Positions 37,562 through 45,878 of a stretch of DNA of 64,000 nucleotides are shown here, one piece after another. The stretch spans positions 184,860 to 248,859 of the forward strand of contig JAFIGS010000034.1 in assembly GCA_017849615.1 (NCBI GenBank), in the 5' to 3' direction. The stretch comes from Pseudolabrys sp. (lineage in GTDB: Bacteria; Pseudomonadota; Alphaproteobacteria; Rhizobiales; Xanthobacteraceae). The translations under genes and the position numbers were made by a program. Under the pieces are notes generated by a model. The model was not told where the DNA came from. It ran no database searches and was given only the letters and a program-made list of their open reading frames with translations. Positions within the stretch are counted from its first letter, which is position 1; each line of letters begins with the position of its first letter.

Positions 37562-38379
37562 CGCGCACCTCCGCCGAGTTCGGCGACGATCTCGCGGGCA
37601 AAATGCAAAGTCATGTCGCGCCGCCAGGCCGGCAGGCCGTGAATGTCGCCGAACCATTTGCCGGCAACTTCGCCGTCGATGCGCGCGGTCAGTTCGTCGG
37701 CGCCGGGCAGGGCGTCGAAACGGAACTGATAGGGCTTCGGCGTTGAGGCCGTAACGGTGAGCGCGAAGGCGCCGGCCGCATCCAAAGTACCGATGATCAG
37801 CGCGCCGGAGCGGCCGAAGTTCGTTAGAGAGATTTGCCGGAACGCGGTGCGCCGCGTCAGTGCTGCCGCCGGCAGATGGATCGTGTCGACGATCTCGCCG
37901 GGGCCAAGCGTATTGCGATTGTTGCCCGTGATGAAACCGATCACCAGCGCGCGCCGCGTGCCGCCATCCGGCGTCCAGATGATGAGTTCGCCGCCCAGCG
38001 CGACGCAGAGCGAGATCATCGGCCCGGCCGGCAGCGACATCACGATGTTGCCGCCGACCGTTGCTACGTTTTTGATCTTGAACGAGGCGAGGAAAGCGTT
38101 GCAGCACTGCTCGATCAGCGGCTTCACTGGCCATAAAGCCGGCATGCTCATGTTTTCGAGTTGGGTGATGGTGCAGGTCGCGGCGATCTCGAGGCCCGCA
38201 TCCGTCGCGCGCAGCGGCGGCCGGCCGAGCGTCGAAAGGTCGATCAGCCGCGTGAGCCTGTTCTGCGGCTCGGAGAATAGCCATGTGCCGCCGGCGAGAA
38301 AGGCATCGCCGGCTCGCCAGGCCGGAATCTCCCTCCGCTCGGTTGGGCGGACGATCTCGGCGATGGTGTTCAGGTCCAT
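37558..38379 (-). CDS. FAD-binding subunit of the xanthine-dehydrogenase-like enzyme
   Basis: This 273-aa FAD subunit carries electrons from the Fe-S clusters to NAD or oxygen. Seen are the N-terminal AFLAGGTWLF flavin loop, KIKNVATVGGNIVMSLPAGPM, and a CO-dehydrogenase-flavoprotein-like C-terminal domain. ATG 38379 is chosen; the first nine codons of the longer frame are unconserved. Its stop overlaps the start of the Fe-S/Mo subunit gene by four bases, fixing a two-gene operon of FAD subunit then fused subunit. Confidence 0.87.
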   Translation of the reverse strand: MDLNTIAEIVRPTERREIPAWRAGDAFLAGGTWLFSEPQNRLTRLIDLSTLGRPPLRATDAGLEIAATCTITQLENMSMPALWPVKPLIEQCCNAFLASFKIKNVATVGGNIVMSLPAGPMISLCVALGGELIIWTPDGGTRRALVIGFITGNNRNTLGPGEIVDTIHLPAAALTRRTAFRQISLTNFGRSGALIIGTLDAAGAFALTVTASTPKPYQFRFDALPGADELTARIDGEVAGKWFGDIHGLPAWRRDMTLHFAREIVAELGGGAR

Positions 38380-38403
38380 GGTGTGACCCGCTGCGCGCAG
38401 CCA

Positions 38404-38470
38404 CACACTCCGCTCATTCCCGCGGAGGCGGGAATCCAGTGCTGGACCCCCGCCTCCGCGGGGGGGAGCG
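38404..38470. repeat. Dispersed palindromic repeat, family A copy 1
   Basis: CACACTCCGCTCATTCCCGCG opens the element, followed by palindromic CCCGC...GCGGG units and ACCCCCGCCTCCGCGGG. The first 21 bases are identical to those at 45766. It fills the gap between the divergent FAD-subunit and deaminase genes, close to their promoters. It looks like a REP-type extragenic element. Confidence 0.65.
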
Positions 38471-38531
38471 GATTATGGGGCTGGTCCTGAATTTGCAATC
38501 TTTCGTATGATGCTGCCAAAGGAAATCGCGC

Positions 38532-39872
38532 ATGACCGACGCAGTCTGGATCAAGGACCCGCTCGCCATTCTCGCTGACGGCGCCGAGCGCGGCGTCGTG
38601 GTGAAGGATGGCGTCCTCGTCGAATTGGTCGGCAAGGGCCACGAACCGGCGACGCCGAACGCCAAGGCTTTCGAGGCGCGCCACCATGTCGTCATTCCGG
38701 GGTTGATCAACACCCATCATCATTTCTACCAGACACTGACCCGCGCCGTGCCGGCCGCGCTCGACCGCGAACTGTTCCCCTGGCTCAAGGCGCTGTATCC
38801 GATCTGGGCGAAGATGACGCCGGAGGCGCTGGATGCCGCCGTCACCGTGGCGATGGCCGAACTGATGCTGTCGGGCTGCACCACAACCACCGACCATCAC
38901 TACGTGTTCCCGAAGGGCCTCGAAGACGGCGTCGATATCGAGATCGCGGCGGCCTCGAGGCTGGGCATCCGCGTGCTGCTCACGCGCGGCTCGATGAATC
39001 TCTCCGAGCGTGATGGCGGCCTGCCGCCGGATTCCGTGGTGCAGGACGAAGACACCATCCTCGCCGACAGTGAGCGCGTGGTGGCGCGTTATCACCAGCG
39101 CGGCGAAGCGGCGATGACGCAAGTGGCGCTGGCGCCATGCTCGCCGTTCTCGGTGACGACGTCGCTGATGAAGAAGACCGCCGCGCTCGCGGGCAAGCTC
39201 GACGTGCGGCTGCACACCCATCTCGCCGAAACCGAGGACGAGAACGCCTTCTGCCTTGAGCTCTATCACTGCCGGCCGCTGGACTATCTCGAGGATTGTG
39301 GCTGGCTCAATCACCGCACCTGGCTGGCGCATGGCGTGCATTTCGACAAGTCGGAGATGCCGCGCCTCGCCAGGGGCAAGGTGTCGATCAGCCATTGCGC
39401 CTGCTCGAACCAGACGCTCGCCTCGGGCCATTGCCCGGTATGCGACCTGGAAAGCGCCGGTGTCGCCGTCGGTCTCGGCGTCGATGGCTCGGCGTCGAAC
39501 GATGAATCCAATCTGATGCAGGAGGTGCGCGCCGCGTTTCTGTTGCAGCGCGGGTGCTACGGCGTCACCAAGGTGAGCCACAAGGATGCGCTGCGCTGGG
39601 CAACGCAAGGCTCGGCGGCCTGCGTCGGCCGGCCTGAGCTTGGCGAGATCGCCGTCGGCAAACGCGCCGATCTGGCGCTCTACAAGCTCGATGAGTTGCG
39701 TTTCTCGGGTTACGGCGATGCGCTCGCGGCGCTGGTGCTGTGCGGCGCGCATCGCGCCGACCGCGTCATGATCAATGGCACCTGGACCGTGATCGACGGC
39801 GCCATTCCCGGCCTCGATATCGCCGGTCTCATGCGCCGCCATCAGGCGGCGGCGACGATGGTGCAGGGGTAA
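38532..39872 (+). CDS. 8-oxoguanine deaminase-like amidohydrolase (ATZ/TRZ family)
   Basis: This 446-aa metal-dependent deaminase of the amidohydrolase superfamily has metal ligands visible in NTHHHFYQTLTRA (His62-64), HTHLAE and LAHGVHF, and an Asp in GVDGSASND. HCACSNQTLASGHCPVCDLE and the triple-His opening match 8-oxoguanine/guanine-type deaminases more than triazine hydrolases. Deamination of 8-oxoguanine would give urate; of guanine, xanthine. Either product feeds the adjacent oxidising enzymes. AAAGGAAATCG precedes the ATG. It is divergent from the dehydrogenase genes. Confidence 0.84.
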   Translation: MTDAVWIKDPLAILADGAERGVVVKDGVLVELVGKGHEPATPNAKAFEARHHVVIPGLINTHHHFYQTLTRAVPAALDRELFPWLKALYPIWAKMTPEALDAAVTVAMAELMLSGCTTTTDHHYVFPKGLEDGVDIEIAAASRLGIRVLLTRGSMNLSERDGGLPPDSVVQDEDTILADSERVVARYHQRGEAAMTQVALAPCSPFSVTTSLMKKTAALAGKLDVRLHTHLAETEDENAFCLELYHCRPLDYLEDCGWLNHRTWLAHGVHFDKSEMPRLARGKVSISHCACSNQTLASGHCPVCDLESAGVAVGLGVDGSASNDESNLMQEVRAAFLLQRGCYGVTKVSHKDALRWATQGSAACVGRPELGEIAVGKRADLALYKLDELRFSGYGDALAALVLCGAHRADRVMINGTWTVIDGAIPGLDIAGLMRRHQAAATMVQG

Positions 39873-39890
39873 AGCGCGCAGCATTTGTTC

Positions 39891-39994
39891 GTCATTCCGG
39901 GGCGCGACCGGAGGTCGCGAGCCCGGAATCCATAACCCCAGCGCTGCGGAGTATGGATTCCGGGTCCGGCGCTTGCGCGCCGTCCCGGAATGAC
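39891..39994. repeat. Dispersed palindromic repeat, family B copy 1
   Basis: Outer arms GTCATTCCGGG (39891-39901) and CCCGGAATGAC (39984-39994), and inner arms CCCGGAATCCATA (39922-39934) and TATGGATTCCGGG (39952-39964), are both perfect inverted repeats. The element fills the gap between the convergent deaminase and BMP-protein genes and could also stop transcription. A second copy is at 52153-52250. Confidence 0.7.
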
Positions 39995-40000
39995 TGGTCC

Positions 40001-41083
40001 TCATTTGCCGCCGGGGAACTTGTCGTCGATGCCCTTCACATAGAAGTTCATGCCGAGGATCTGGCCGGGGTCGAGGTTCTTGCCGCCCTTGCATTCAACT
40101 TCCTTGCCGTCTTGGCCGATGACCGGACATTTGAACGGATGCAATTCGCCGGCGACGATCGCGGCCTCGGTCTTCTCGGCCAGCGCCTTCACGTCGTCGG
40201 GCATGTTGGTGTACGGCGCCATCAGCACCATCTTTTCCTTGAGGCCGTCCCAGGTGTCCTCCGCCTTCCAGGTGCCGGCGAGCGCGGCCTTGGCCTGCTT
40301 CACGTAATAAGGCCCCCAGTTGTTGATGATCGAGGTGAGCTGGGTCTTGGGGCCGAACTTGATCATGTCCGAATCCTGGCCGAAGGCGTAGATGCCGCGC
40401 TGCGCCGCGACCTGCATGGCGGCCGGCGAGTCGGTGTGCTGCATCAGCACGTCGACGCCCTGATCGGCCAGCGCCTTGGCGGCGTCGGCTTCCTTGCCGG
40501 GATCGAACCAGGTGTTCACCCAGATGATCTTGACCTTGATGTTGGGGTTGACCGATTGCGCGCCGAGGATGGTGGCGTTGATGCCGGAGATCACTTCGGG
40601 AATCGGGAACGAGCCGATGTAGCCGAGCGTGCCGGTCTTCGACATCTTGCCGGCGATCACGCCCTGGATGTAGCGGCCTTCGTAGAACCGGCCCGAATAG
40701 GTGCCGAGGTTCTCCGCCCGCTTATAGCCGGTGGCGTGCTCGAACTTGAGCTTCGGGAATTGCTTGGCGACCTTCACCGTCGGGTCCATGTAGCCGAACG
40801 ACGTGGTGAAGATCAGATCGTGGCCGGTGCGCGCGAGCTGCACGATCGAGCGCTCCGAATCCGGGCCTTCGTTGACGTTCTCCAGATAGGTCGTCTCGAC
40901 CTTGTCGCCGAGCTCCTTCACCATCATCTGGCGGGCGACTTCATGCATGTAGGTCCAGCCGAGATCCCCGACCGGGCCGAGATAGATGAAGCCGACCTTG
41001 AGCTTGTCGGCGGCGGTGGCGTTGAAGGCGGTTGCGGCCAGCGTCAGGGCCGCGGCCGCGGCGGTCATCAGCAGTTTTTTCAT
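40001..41083 (-). CDS. BMP-family ABC transporter substrate-binding protein (purine/nucleoside type)
   Basis: The 360-aa periplasmic protein has a signal peptide of about 25 residues (ending NATAA, no lipobox cysteine). The mature part is a basic-membrane-protein/Med fold: KVGFIYLGPVGDLGWTYMHE, RTGHDLIFTTSFGYMDP, GRFYEGRYIQGVIAGKMSKTG. Characterised relatives bind nucleosides or purines. It is the last gene of an importer operon reading ATPase, permease, permease, binding protein. The location inside a purine locus supports a purine ligand. Confidence 0.88.
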   Translation of the reverse strand: MKKLLMTAAAAALTLAATAFNATAADKLKVGFIYLGPVGDLGWTYMHEVARQMMVKELGDKVETTYLENVNEGPDSERSIVQLARTGHDLIFTTSFGYMDPTVKVAKQFPKLKFEHATGYKRAENLGTYSGRFYEGRYIQGVIAGKMSKTGTLGYIGSFPIPEVISGINATILGAQSVNPNIKVKIIWVNTWFDPGKEADAAKALADQGVDVLMQHTDSPAAMQVAAQRGIYAFGQDSDMIKFGPKTQLTSIINNWGPYYVKQAKAALAGTWKAEDTWDGLKEKMVLMAPYTNMPDDVKALAEKTEAAIVAGELHPFKCPVIGQDGKEVECKGGKNLDPGQILGMNFYVKGIDDKFPGGK

Positions 41084-41119
41084 GTTCCAGCTCCGGTTAG
41101 AGTGACGTCAGAAATTCCA

Positions 41120-42040
41120 TCAGCGGTCGGGCACGAACACCGTGCCGAGCGAGGCGGGCGCCACCGATCCGGCGGCGCCGCGCGCGCGCGAGATGATGAC
41201 GAGCACCATGACGGTCGCGAGATAAGGCAGCGCCGTCATCAGTTGTGAGGGAATGCCGAGGCCGAAGGCCTGCGCATGCAGTTGCAGGATCGACACCGCG
41301 CCGAACAGATAGGCGCCGGCCACCAGCCGGCCCGGCAGCCATGACGAGAACACGACCAGCGCCAGCGCGATCCAGCCGCGGCCGGCGGTCATGCCGGGAA
41401 TGAAGAACGGCGTATAGGCGAGCGGCAGGAAGGCGCCGGCCAGGCCGGCGCAACCGCCGCCGAACAGCACGGCGAGCAGGCGAATTTTCAGCACAGGATA
41501 GCCGAGCGCATGCGCCGAGGTGTGGCTGTCGCCGACCGCGCGCAGGATCAGCCCGGCGCGCGTGCGATAGAGGAACCACCAGATGCCGATGACCAGCGCG
41601 ATGGAGAAGTAAATGAACGCGTTCTGCCCGAACAGGATGCGGCCGATGAACGGAATGCCGGTCAGCACCGGAATGGAGAGCTGCGGCGCCGGCACGATCT
41701 TCTCGCCGACGAAGCCGGCGCCGATCAGGCCGGACAGGCCGATGCCGAGAATGGTGAGCGCCAGCCCGGCCGCGACCTGGTTCACCGCGAGGCCGAGCGT
41801 CAGCACCGCGAAGACGAAAGATAGCGCCATGCCGGCGGCAACGCCGAACAGCGCGCCGACGAAGGTCGAGCCGGTGAGATACGCCCCGGCAAAACCGCAA
41901 GCCGCGCCCATGATCATCATGCCTTCGACGCCGAGATTGAGCACGCCGGCGCGCTCGACGATCAGTTCGCCGGCCGCCGCCAGCAACAGCGGCGTCGAGG
42001 CGGCGATGATCGAGATGACGATGGCTTCGACGAGGCCCAT
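41120..42040 (-). CDS. ABC transporter permease (nucleoside/purine type), second membrane subunit
   Basis: This 306-aa permease of the branched-chain/ribose family has about eight to nine hydrophobic spans and hallmark sequences ERAGVLNLGVEGMMIMGAACGF and LTLGLAVNQVAAGLALTILGIGLSG. It resembles YufQ/NupQ-type permeases paired with BMP proteins. ATG 42040 is chosen; the much longer open frame upstream is a shadow of the partner permease. It ends 37 bases before the binding-protein gene. Confidence 0.87.
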   Translation of the reverse strand: MGLVEAIVISIIAASTPLLLAAAGELIVERAGVLNLGVEGMMIMGAACGFAGAYLTGSTFVGALFGVAAGMALSFVFAVLTLGLAVNQVAAGLALTILGIGLSGLIGAGFVGEKIVPAPQLSIPVLTGIPFIGRILFGQNAFIYFSIALVIGIWWFLYRTRAGLILRAVGDSHTSAHALGYPVLKIRLLAVLFGGGCAGLAGAFLPLAYTPFFIPGMTAGRGWIALALVVFSSWLPGRLVAGAYLFGAVSILQLHAQAFGLGIPSQLMTALPYLATVMVLVIISRARGAAGSVAPASLGTVFVPDR

Positions 42041-42045
42041 GGCGC

Positions 42046-43125
42046 TCACGCAGCTTTCGGTTTCGCCGCCACGAGGCGGATACGATAGAGAATGAGGCTG
42101 TCGCAGGCGAGCACGTAGAACAGCAGAATGCCCTGAAACACCTTGGTGAGGTCGAGCGGCACTTTCATCGAGATCTGCGCGCCTTCGCCGCCGATGAAGG
42201 TCAGCGCCAGGAAAAGTCCCGCGACCAGAATGCCGACCGGATTGAGCCGGCCGAGGAAGGCGACGATGATGGCGGTGAAGCCGTAACCCGGCGAGATGCC
42301 CGGTTGCAGCACGCCGACGGGCCCCGCGACTTCGATAATGCCGGCGAGGCCGGCGAGCGCGCCGGATACGGCGAAGGTGAAGATCACCAGTTTTTCGGAC
42401 GAGAAGCCGGCGAACCGCGCCGCGCGCGGCGCCGCGCCGACGACGCGGATCTCGAAGCCCTTGATGGTGCGGCTCAGCATGATCGCGGCGACGACCACGA
42501 GCAGCGCAGTCAGCAGCACGCCGGCATGCAGGCGGCCGAACTCCATGAGCGTCGGCACGGTCGCGACCGGATCGAACGAGGCGGTGGTCGGGAAATTCGG
42601 CCCCTTCGGGTCGCGCCACGGCCCGCGCACCAGATAATCGAGAATGAGATCGGCGACATAGACCAGCATCAGCGAGGTGAGGATTTCGTTGGCGCCGAAC
42701 CGCGTCTTGCACAAGGCCGGAATCATTGCCCACAGCGTGCCGCCGAACGCGCCCATCACCAGCATCGCCGGCAGCACCCAGGGTCCGGCCCCGGTGCCGT
42801 TGGTGACGACAGCCAGGTAGCTGCCGCAGACGGCGCCCATCAGGAACTGGCCCTCGGCGCCGATATTCCAGACATTCGCGAGATAGCAGAGCGACAGGCC
42901 GATCGCGATCATGATGAGCGGCGAAGCCTTCACCGCGATTTCCATCAGCGTGTAGGAATCGGTCAGTGGCTCGATGAAGTAGACATAAAGCGCCGTGACC
43001 GGATTTTTGCCGAGCATCAGGAAGAAGATCGACATCGTCACCAAAGTGAGCGCGATCGCCAGCACCGGCGAGGCGAGCGCGATGAAGGTCGAGCGTTCGG
43101 CGCGTTTCTCAAGCACCAACTGCAT
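42046..43125 (-). CDS. ABC transporter permease (nucleoside/purine type), first membrane subunit
   Basis: The 359-aa polytopic permease (about nine or ten spans) has the family segment LCYLANVWNIGAEGQFLMGA, and GYGFTAIIVAFLGRLNPVGI near its C-terminus. It matches the YufP/NupP group. The start was fixed by the ribosome-binding site: GAGGAGG lies seven bases before ATG 43125, while the longer frame would begin at a TTG overlapping that site. It overlaps the ATPase stop by 17 bases. Confidence 0.88.
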   Translation of the reverse strand: MQLVLEKRAERSTFIALASPVLAIALTLVTMSIFFLMLGKNPVTALYVYFIEPLTDSYTLMEIAVKASPLIMIAIGLSLCYLANVWNIGAEGQFLMGAVCGSYLAVVTNGTGAGPWVLPAMLVMGAFGGTLWAMIPALCKTRFGANEILTSLMLVYVADLILDYLVRGPWRDPKGPNFPTTASFDPVATVPTLMEFGRLHAGVLLTALLVVVAAIMLSRTIKGFEIRVVGAAPRAARFAGFSSEKLVIFTFAVSGALAGLAGIIEVAGPVGVLQPGISPGYGFTAIIVAFLGRLNPVGILVAGLFLALTFIGGEGAQISMKVPLDLTKVFQGILLFYVLACDSLILYRIRLVAAKPKAA

Positions 43126-44686
43126 GAGAAACCTCCTCAACGCTCGCGGTCTCGGGCGAGGCGCCGCCCATCAGCAAGCCGAGTTTCTCGCGCGTCGCAT
43201 CGGCGGCGACGACCGGTTCCGACAACGTGCCGTGGAACATCACGGCGATGCGGTCCGATATCTCGGCGAGTTCGTCGAGGTCCTGGCTGATCACCAGGAC
43301 GGCGCTGCCGCGGCTCGACAGGTCGATCAGCGCCTGGCGGATCACGGCGGCGGCGCCGGCATCGACACCCCAGGTCGGCTGGCTCACCACCAGCACGCCG
43401 GGCTCGCGAAGGATCTCGCGGCCGACGATGAATTTCTGCAGATTGCCGCCGGACAGGCTGGCGGCCTCCGGATCGCGCTTGGCCTTGCGCACGTCGAAAG
43501 TCTTGGTGGTGTTGTCGACGGCCTTGAGCGTCGCCGGCCGGTCGATAAAGCCGTGATTGACCATGTGGCTGGCGGCGTGGCCGGTGAGCAGCGCGTTTTC
43601 CGACAGCTTCATGCGCGGCGCGGTGCCGTGGCCGAGACGTTCCTCCGGCACGAAGGCGGCGCCCAGCTTGCGGCGTTGCGTGACGGAAAGATTGCCGGTG
43701 GCGCGGCCGTCGATGATGACGTTGTCCTCGTGCTTCGAGACGCGTTCGCCGGACAGCGCCGCGAACAATTCGTCCTGGCCGTTGCCGGCCACGCCGGCAA
43801 TGCCGAGAATCTCGCCGCCGAAGACCTCGAGCGAGATGTTGCGCAAATAGGTGCCGTGCGGATCGTCCGGCGCCATCGACAGGTCGCGGATCAGGAGGCG
43901 CGGCACCGTCGTCGCGCGCGCCGTGCTCGCGCGCACTTCGCCGATCTCGGCGCCCACCATCATCCGCGCCATCGATGCGGCCGTTTCGCTGCGCGGGTTG
44001 CAGGTCGCGACCTTCTTGCCGCCGCGAAGGATCGTTGCGGTGTCGCAGAGCCGCTTCACCTCGTCGAGCTTGTGCGAGATGTACAACAGTGCGCGGCCTT
44101 CGCCCCTGAGGCGCTCGAGCACGGTGAAAAGCTGGTCGGCCTCCTGGGGCGTGAGCACCGCGGTCGGCTCGTCGAGGATCAGCAACTTGGGGTTCTGCAT
44201 CAGCGCGCGCACGATCTCGATGCGCTGGCGCTCGCCGACCGACAGCCGCCAGACTTCGCGCTTGAGGTCGAGCGGCAGGCCATAGTCGCGCGACACTTGC
44301 GCCAGCCGCGCCGACATCGCGGCGAAGGTTTCCGAGCCGTCGAGGCCGAGCGCGACGTTCTCGGCGACGGTCAGGTTGTCGAACAGCGAGAAGTGCTGGA
44401 ACACCATGGCGATGCCGCGGGCGCGGGCGTCGGACGGGCCGGAGAGCTCGATTGTCTCGCCGAGCCAGCGCAATTCGCCGGCGCTCGGCTGGATCAGGCC
44501 GTACATGGTCTTGACCAGCGTGGACTTGCCGGCGCCGTTCTCGCCGAGCAGCGCGTGGATCTCGCCGGGGTAGAGGTCGATGGAAACGTCGTCGTTGGCG
44601 CGGAAGCTGCCGTAAAGCTTGGTGATGCCGATGGCCTGGAGCAGCGGCGCGCGCGCGGCAGAACTGACCGGCCCCTGATCCGACAT
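43109..44686 (-). CDS. ABC transporter ATP-binding protein with two ATPase domains (nucleoside/purine type)
   Basis: The 525-aa protein has two tandem ATPase domains as in RbsA/YufO. The first is complete: GENGAGKSTL, VFQHFSLFDNLTV, LSVGERQRIEIVRAL, LLILDEPTAVLTPQE. In the second the Walker A is degenerate (GVAGNGQDEL), with signature LSGGNLQKFIVGREI and QPTWGVDAGA in the Walker B position, normal for this class. ATG 44686 precedes the conserved start (the longer frame runs into the intergenic hairpin). It is the first gene of the four-gene importer operon. Confidence 0.9.
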   Translation of the reverse strand: MSDQGPVSSAARAPLLQAIGITKLYGSFRANDDVSIDLYPGEIHALLGENGAGKSTLVKTMYGLIQPSAGELRWLGETIELSGPSDARARGIAMVFQHFSLFDNLTVAENVALGLDGSETFAAMSARLAQVSRDYGLPLDLKREVWRLSVGERQRIEIVRALMQNPKLLILDEPTAVLTPQEADQLFTVLERLRGEGRALLYISHKLDEVKRLCDTATILRGGKKVATCNPRSETAASMARMMVGAEIGEVRASTARATTVPRLLIRDLSMAPDDPHGTYLRNISLEVFGGEILGIAGVAGNGQDELFAALSGERVSKHEDNVIIDGRATGNLSVTQRRKLGAAFVPEERLGHGTAPRMKLSENALLTGHAASHMVNHGFIDRPATLKAVDNTTKTFDVRKAKRDPEAASLSGGNLQKFIVGREILREPGVLVVSQPTWGVDAGAAAVIRQALIDLSSRGSAVLVISQDLDELAEISDRIAVMFHGTLSEPVVAADATREKLGLLMGGASPETASVEEVSHAVGA

Positions 44687-44716
44687 ATGGAAGGTTGTCC
44701 CGTACCCGTGACTGAC

Positions 44717-44742
44717 GACGCCGCAATCCCCCGTGCGGCGTC
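44717..44742 (-). promoter_or_regulatory. Strong hairpin in the leader of the purine importer operon
   Basis: GACGCCGCA (44717-44725) pairs perfectly with TGCGGCGTC (44734-44742), with an eight-base loop. It lies 31 bases before the ATPase ATG and about 125 bases after the OHCU decarboxylase-HIU hydrolase stop. No U-tract follows on the minus strand. It may separate the two transcripts or act as a leader structure; it does not resemble the known purine riboswitch. Confidence 0.5.
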
Positions 44743-44866
44743 TAGAAAAGTGACAAGCCAATATTGTGCCAATTCCGGCGGCAGTAGAAGGGACCAATTG
44801 TTGCCAATCCCTGCCTATCCACGCGGCAATTGCGGCGGTCCGGCCTGACGTTTGGGCAAACGAAGG

Positions 44867-45754
44867 CTAGCTGCCGCGGTAGGTTCCGTAAGCCCAGGGC
44901 GAGGCCGAGAGCGGCACGTGGTAATGCCCTTCCGACTCGGCGACGCCGAAGCGGATCGGCACCACGTCGAGGAAGGGCGGGTCGGCAAGCGGCACGGCCC
45001 GCGCCCTGAAATAGGCGCCGATGGCAAAGCGCAGTTCGTAGGTGCCGCGCGGCACCGGCCGCCCGCCGATCAGCGGCGCGTCGGTGCGGCCGTCTTTGTT
45101 GGTCGCGGTCCGGACCACCAGCCGTTCGCTGCCGTCGCGCGACAGTTCCCACAATTCGAACGCCACGCCCTCGGCCGGCCGGCCGCTATGGGTGTCGAGC
45201 ACATGGGTGGACAGGCGACCGGCGACCGGCAGCTTGTCGGGTGCGCTGACGCGCTGGTCGAGGCGCAGCGCGCCGATACGGAAGATTTCGGACAGCGCGG
45301 TGTCGGTCTCGGCGTCGTCGCCTTGCGCCAGGCGGCGCTCGAATTCGGCGAGGATGGAATCCAGGGTGTGACGGCGCACGCAGACGATGAAGGGGATGCC
45401 GAATTTGGCCTTGTAGGCGTCGTTGAGCGCGTGGAAGCGCGCATAGTCCTGCTCGCTGAGGCGATCGAGCCCGGCGCTGGTCTGCTCGCGCGTCGAGTCC
45501 GGCGTCAGCGCGCCGTCCCGCGCCGCCTTGCCGGCGAGGTCCGGATGCGCGGCGATCAGTTTCTGCCGCGCCTCGGCCGGTACGGCCTTCATCGCCGCGA
45601 CCATCGCCTCATGCAGCGCATTGAGCGTGGGATACGGCCGCTGCTTCGCCGCCGCTTCCGCGACCCATGGCGAATGCTCATAGATGTCCGCCAGCGCCGC
45701 GGTGAAATCGGCGGGAGACATCGAATTGAGTTGATCGAGGGTGAGTTGGCTCAT
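44867..45754 (-). CDS. Fused OHCU decarboxylase / 5-hydroxyisourate hydrolase
   Basis: The 295-aa bifunctional enzyme handles both unstable products of urate oxidation. Residues about 1-165 are 2-oxo-4-hydroxy-4-carboxy-5-ureidoimidazoline decarboxylase (FTAALADIYEHSPWVAEAA, LIAAHPDLAGKAA, FGIPFIVCVRRH). Residues about 175-295 are a transthyretin-like 5-hydroxyisourate hydrolase ending in the diagnostic YRGS, with LSTHVLDTHSGRPA at its start and HYHVPL near the end. The order HIU to OHCU to allantoin is thus covered in one chain. It follows puuD after a 125-base repeat-containing gap. Confidence 0.9.
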   Translation of the reverse strand: MSQLTLDQLNSMSPADFTAALADIYEHSPWVAEAAAKQRPYPTLNALHEAMVAAMKAVPAEARQKLIAAHPDLAGKAARDGALTPDSTREQTSAGLDRLSEQDYARFHALNDAYKAKFGIPFIVCVRRHTLDSILAEFERRLAQGDDAETDTALSEIFRIGALRLDQRVSAPDKLPVAGRLSTHVLDTHSGRPAEGVAFELWELSRDGSERLVVRTATNKDGRTDAPLIGGRPVPRGTYELRFAIGAYFRARAVPLADPPFLDVVPIRFGVAESEGHYHVPLSASPWAYGTYRGS

Positions 45755-45765
45755 TGGCGTTGCAT

Positions 45766-45852
45766 CACACTCCGCTCATTCCCGCGCAAGCGGGAATCCA
45801 GATCGGCTCTTCAGCGTCGCACTGGGTCCCCGCTTTCGCGGGGACGAGCGGA
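45766..45852. repeat. Dispersed palindromic repeat, family A copy 2
   Basis: The opening CACACTCCGCTCATTCCCGC continues through GCGGGAATCCAG and closes with GTCCCCGCTTTCGCGGGGACGAGCGG. The opening matches the copy at 38404. It sits between puuD and the decarboxylase-hydrolase gene, so copies bracket much of the purine locus. Confidence 0.65.
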
Positions 45853-45878
45853 GGAATTGGCACCGCTCGCGCCATCTC

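Noticed and set aside
37562-38404. N-terminal extension of the Fe-S/Mo subunit frame giving 1184 residues
   Set aside because: The upstream part is the FAD-subunit gene read in the wrong frame, and the real start is ATG 37561 at MTFRVNG.
42041-42733. N-terminal extension of the second purine-importer permease
   Set aside because: The added residues are Arg/Pro-rich shadow sequence of the partner permease, and the conserved protein begins at ATG 42040.
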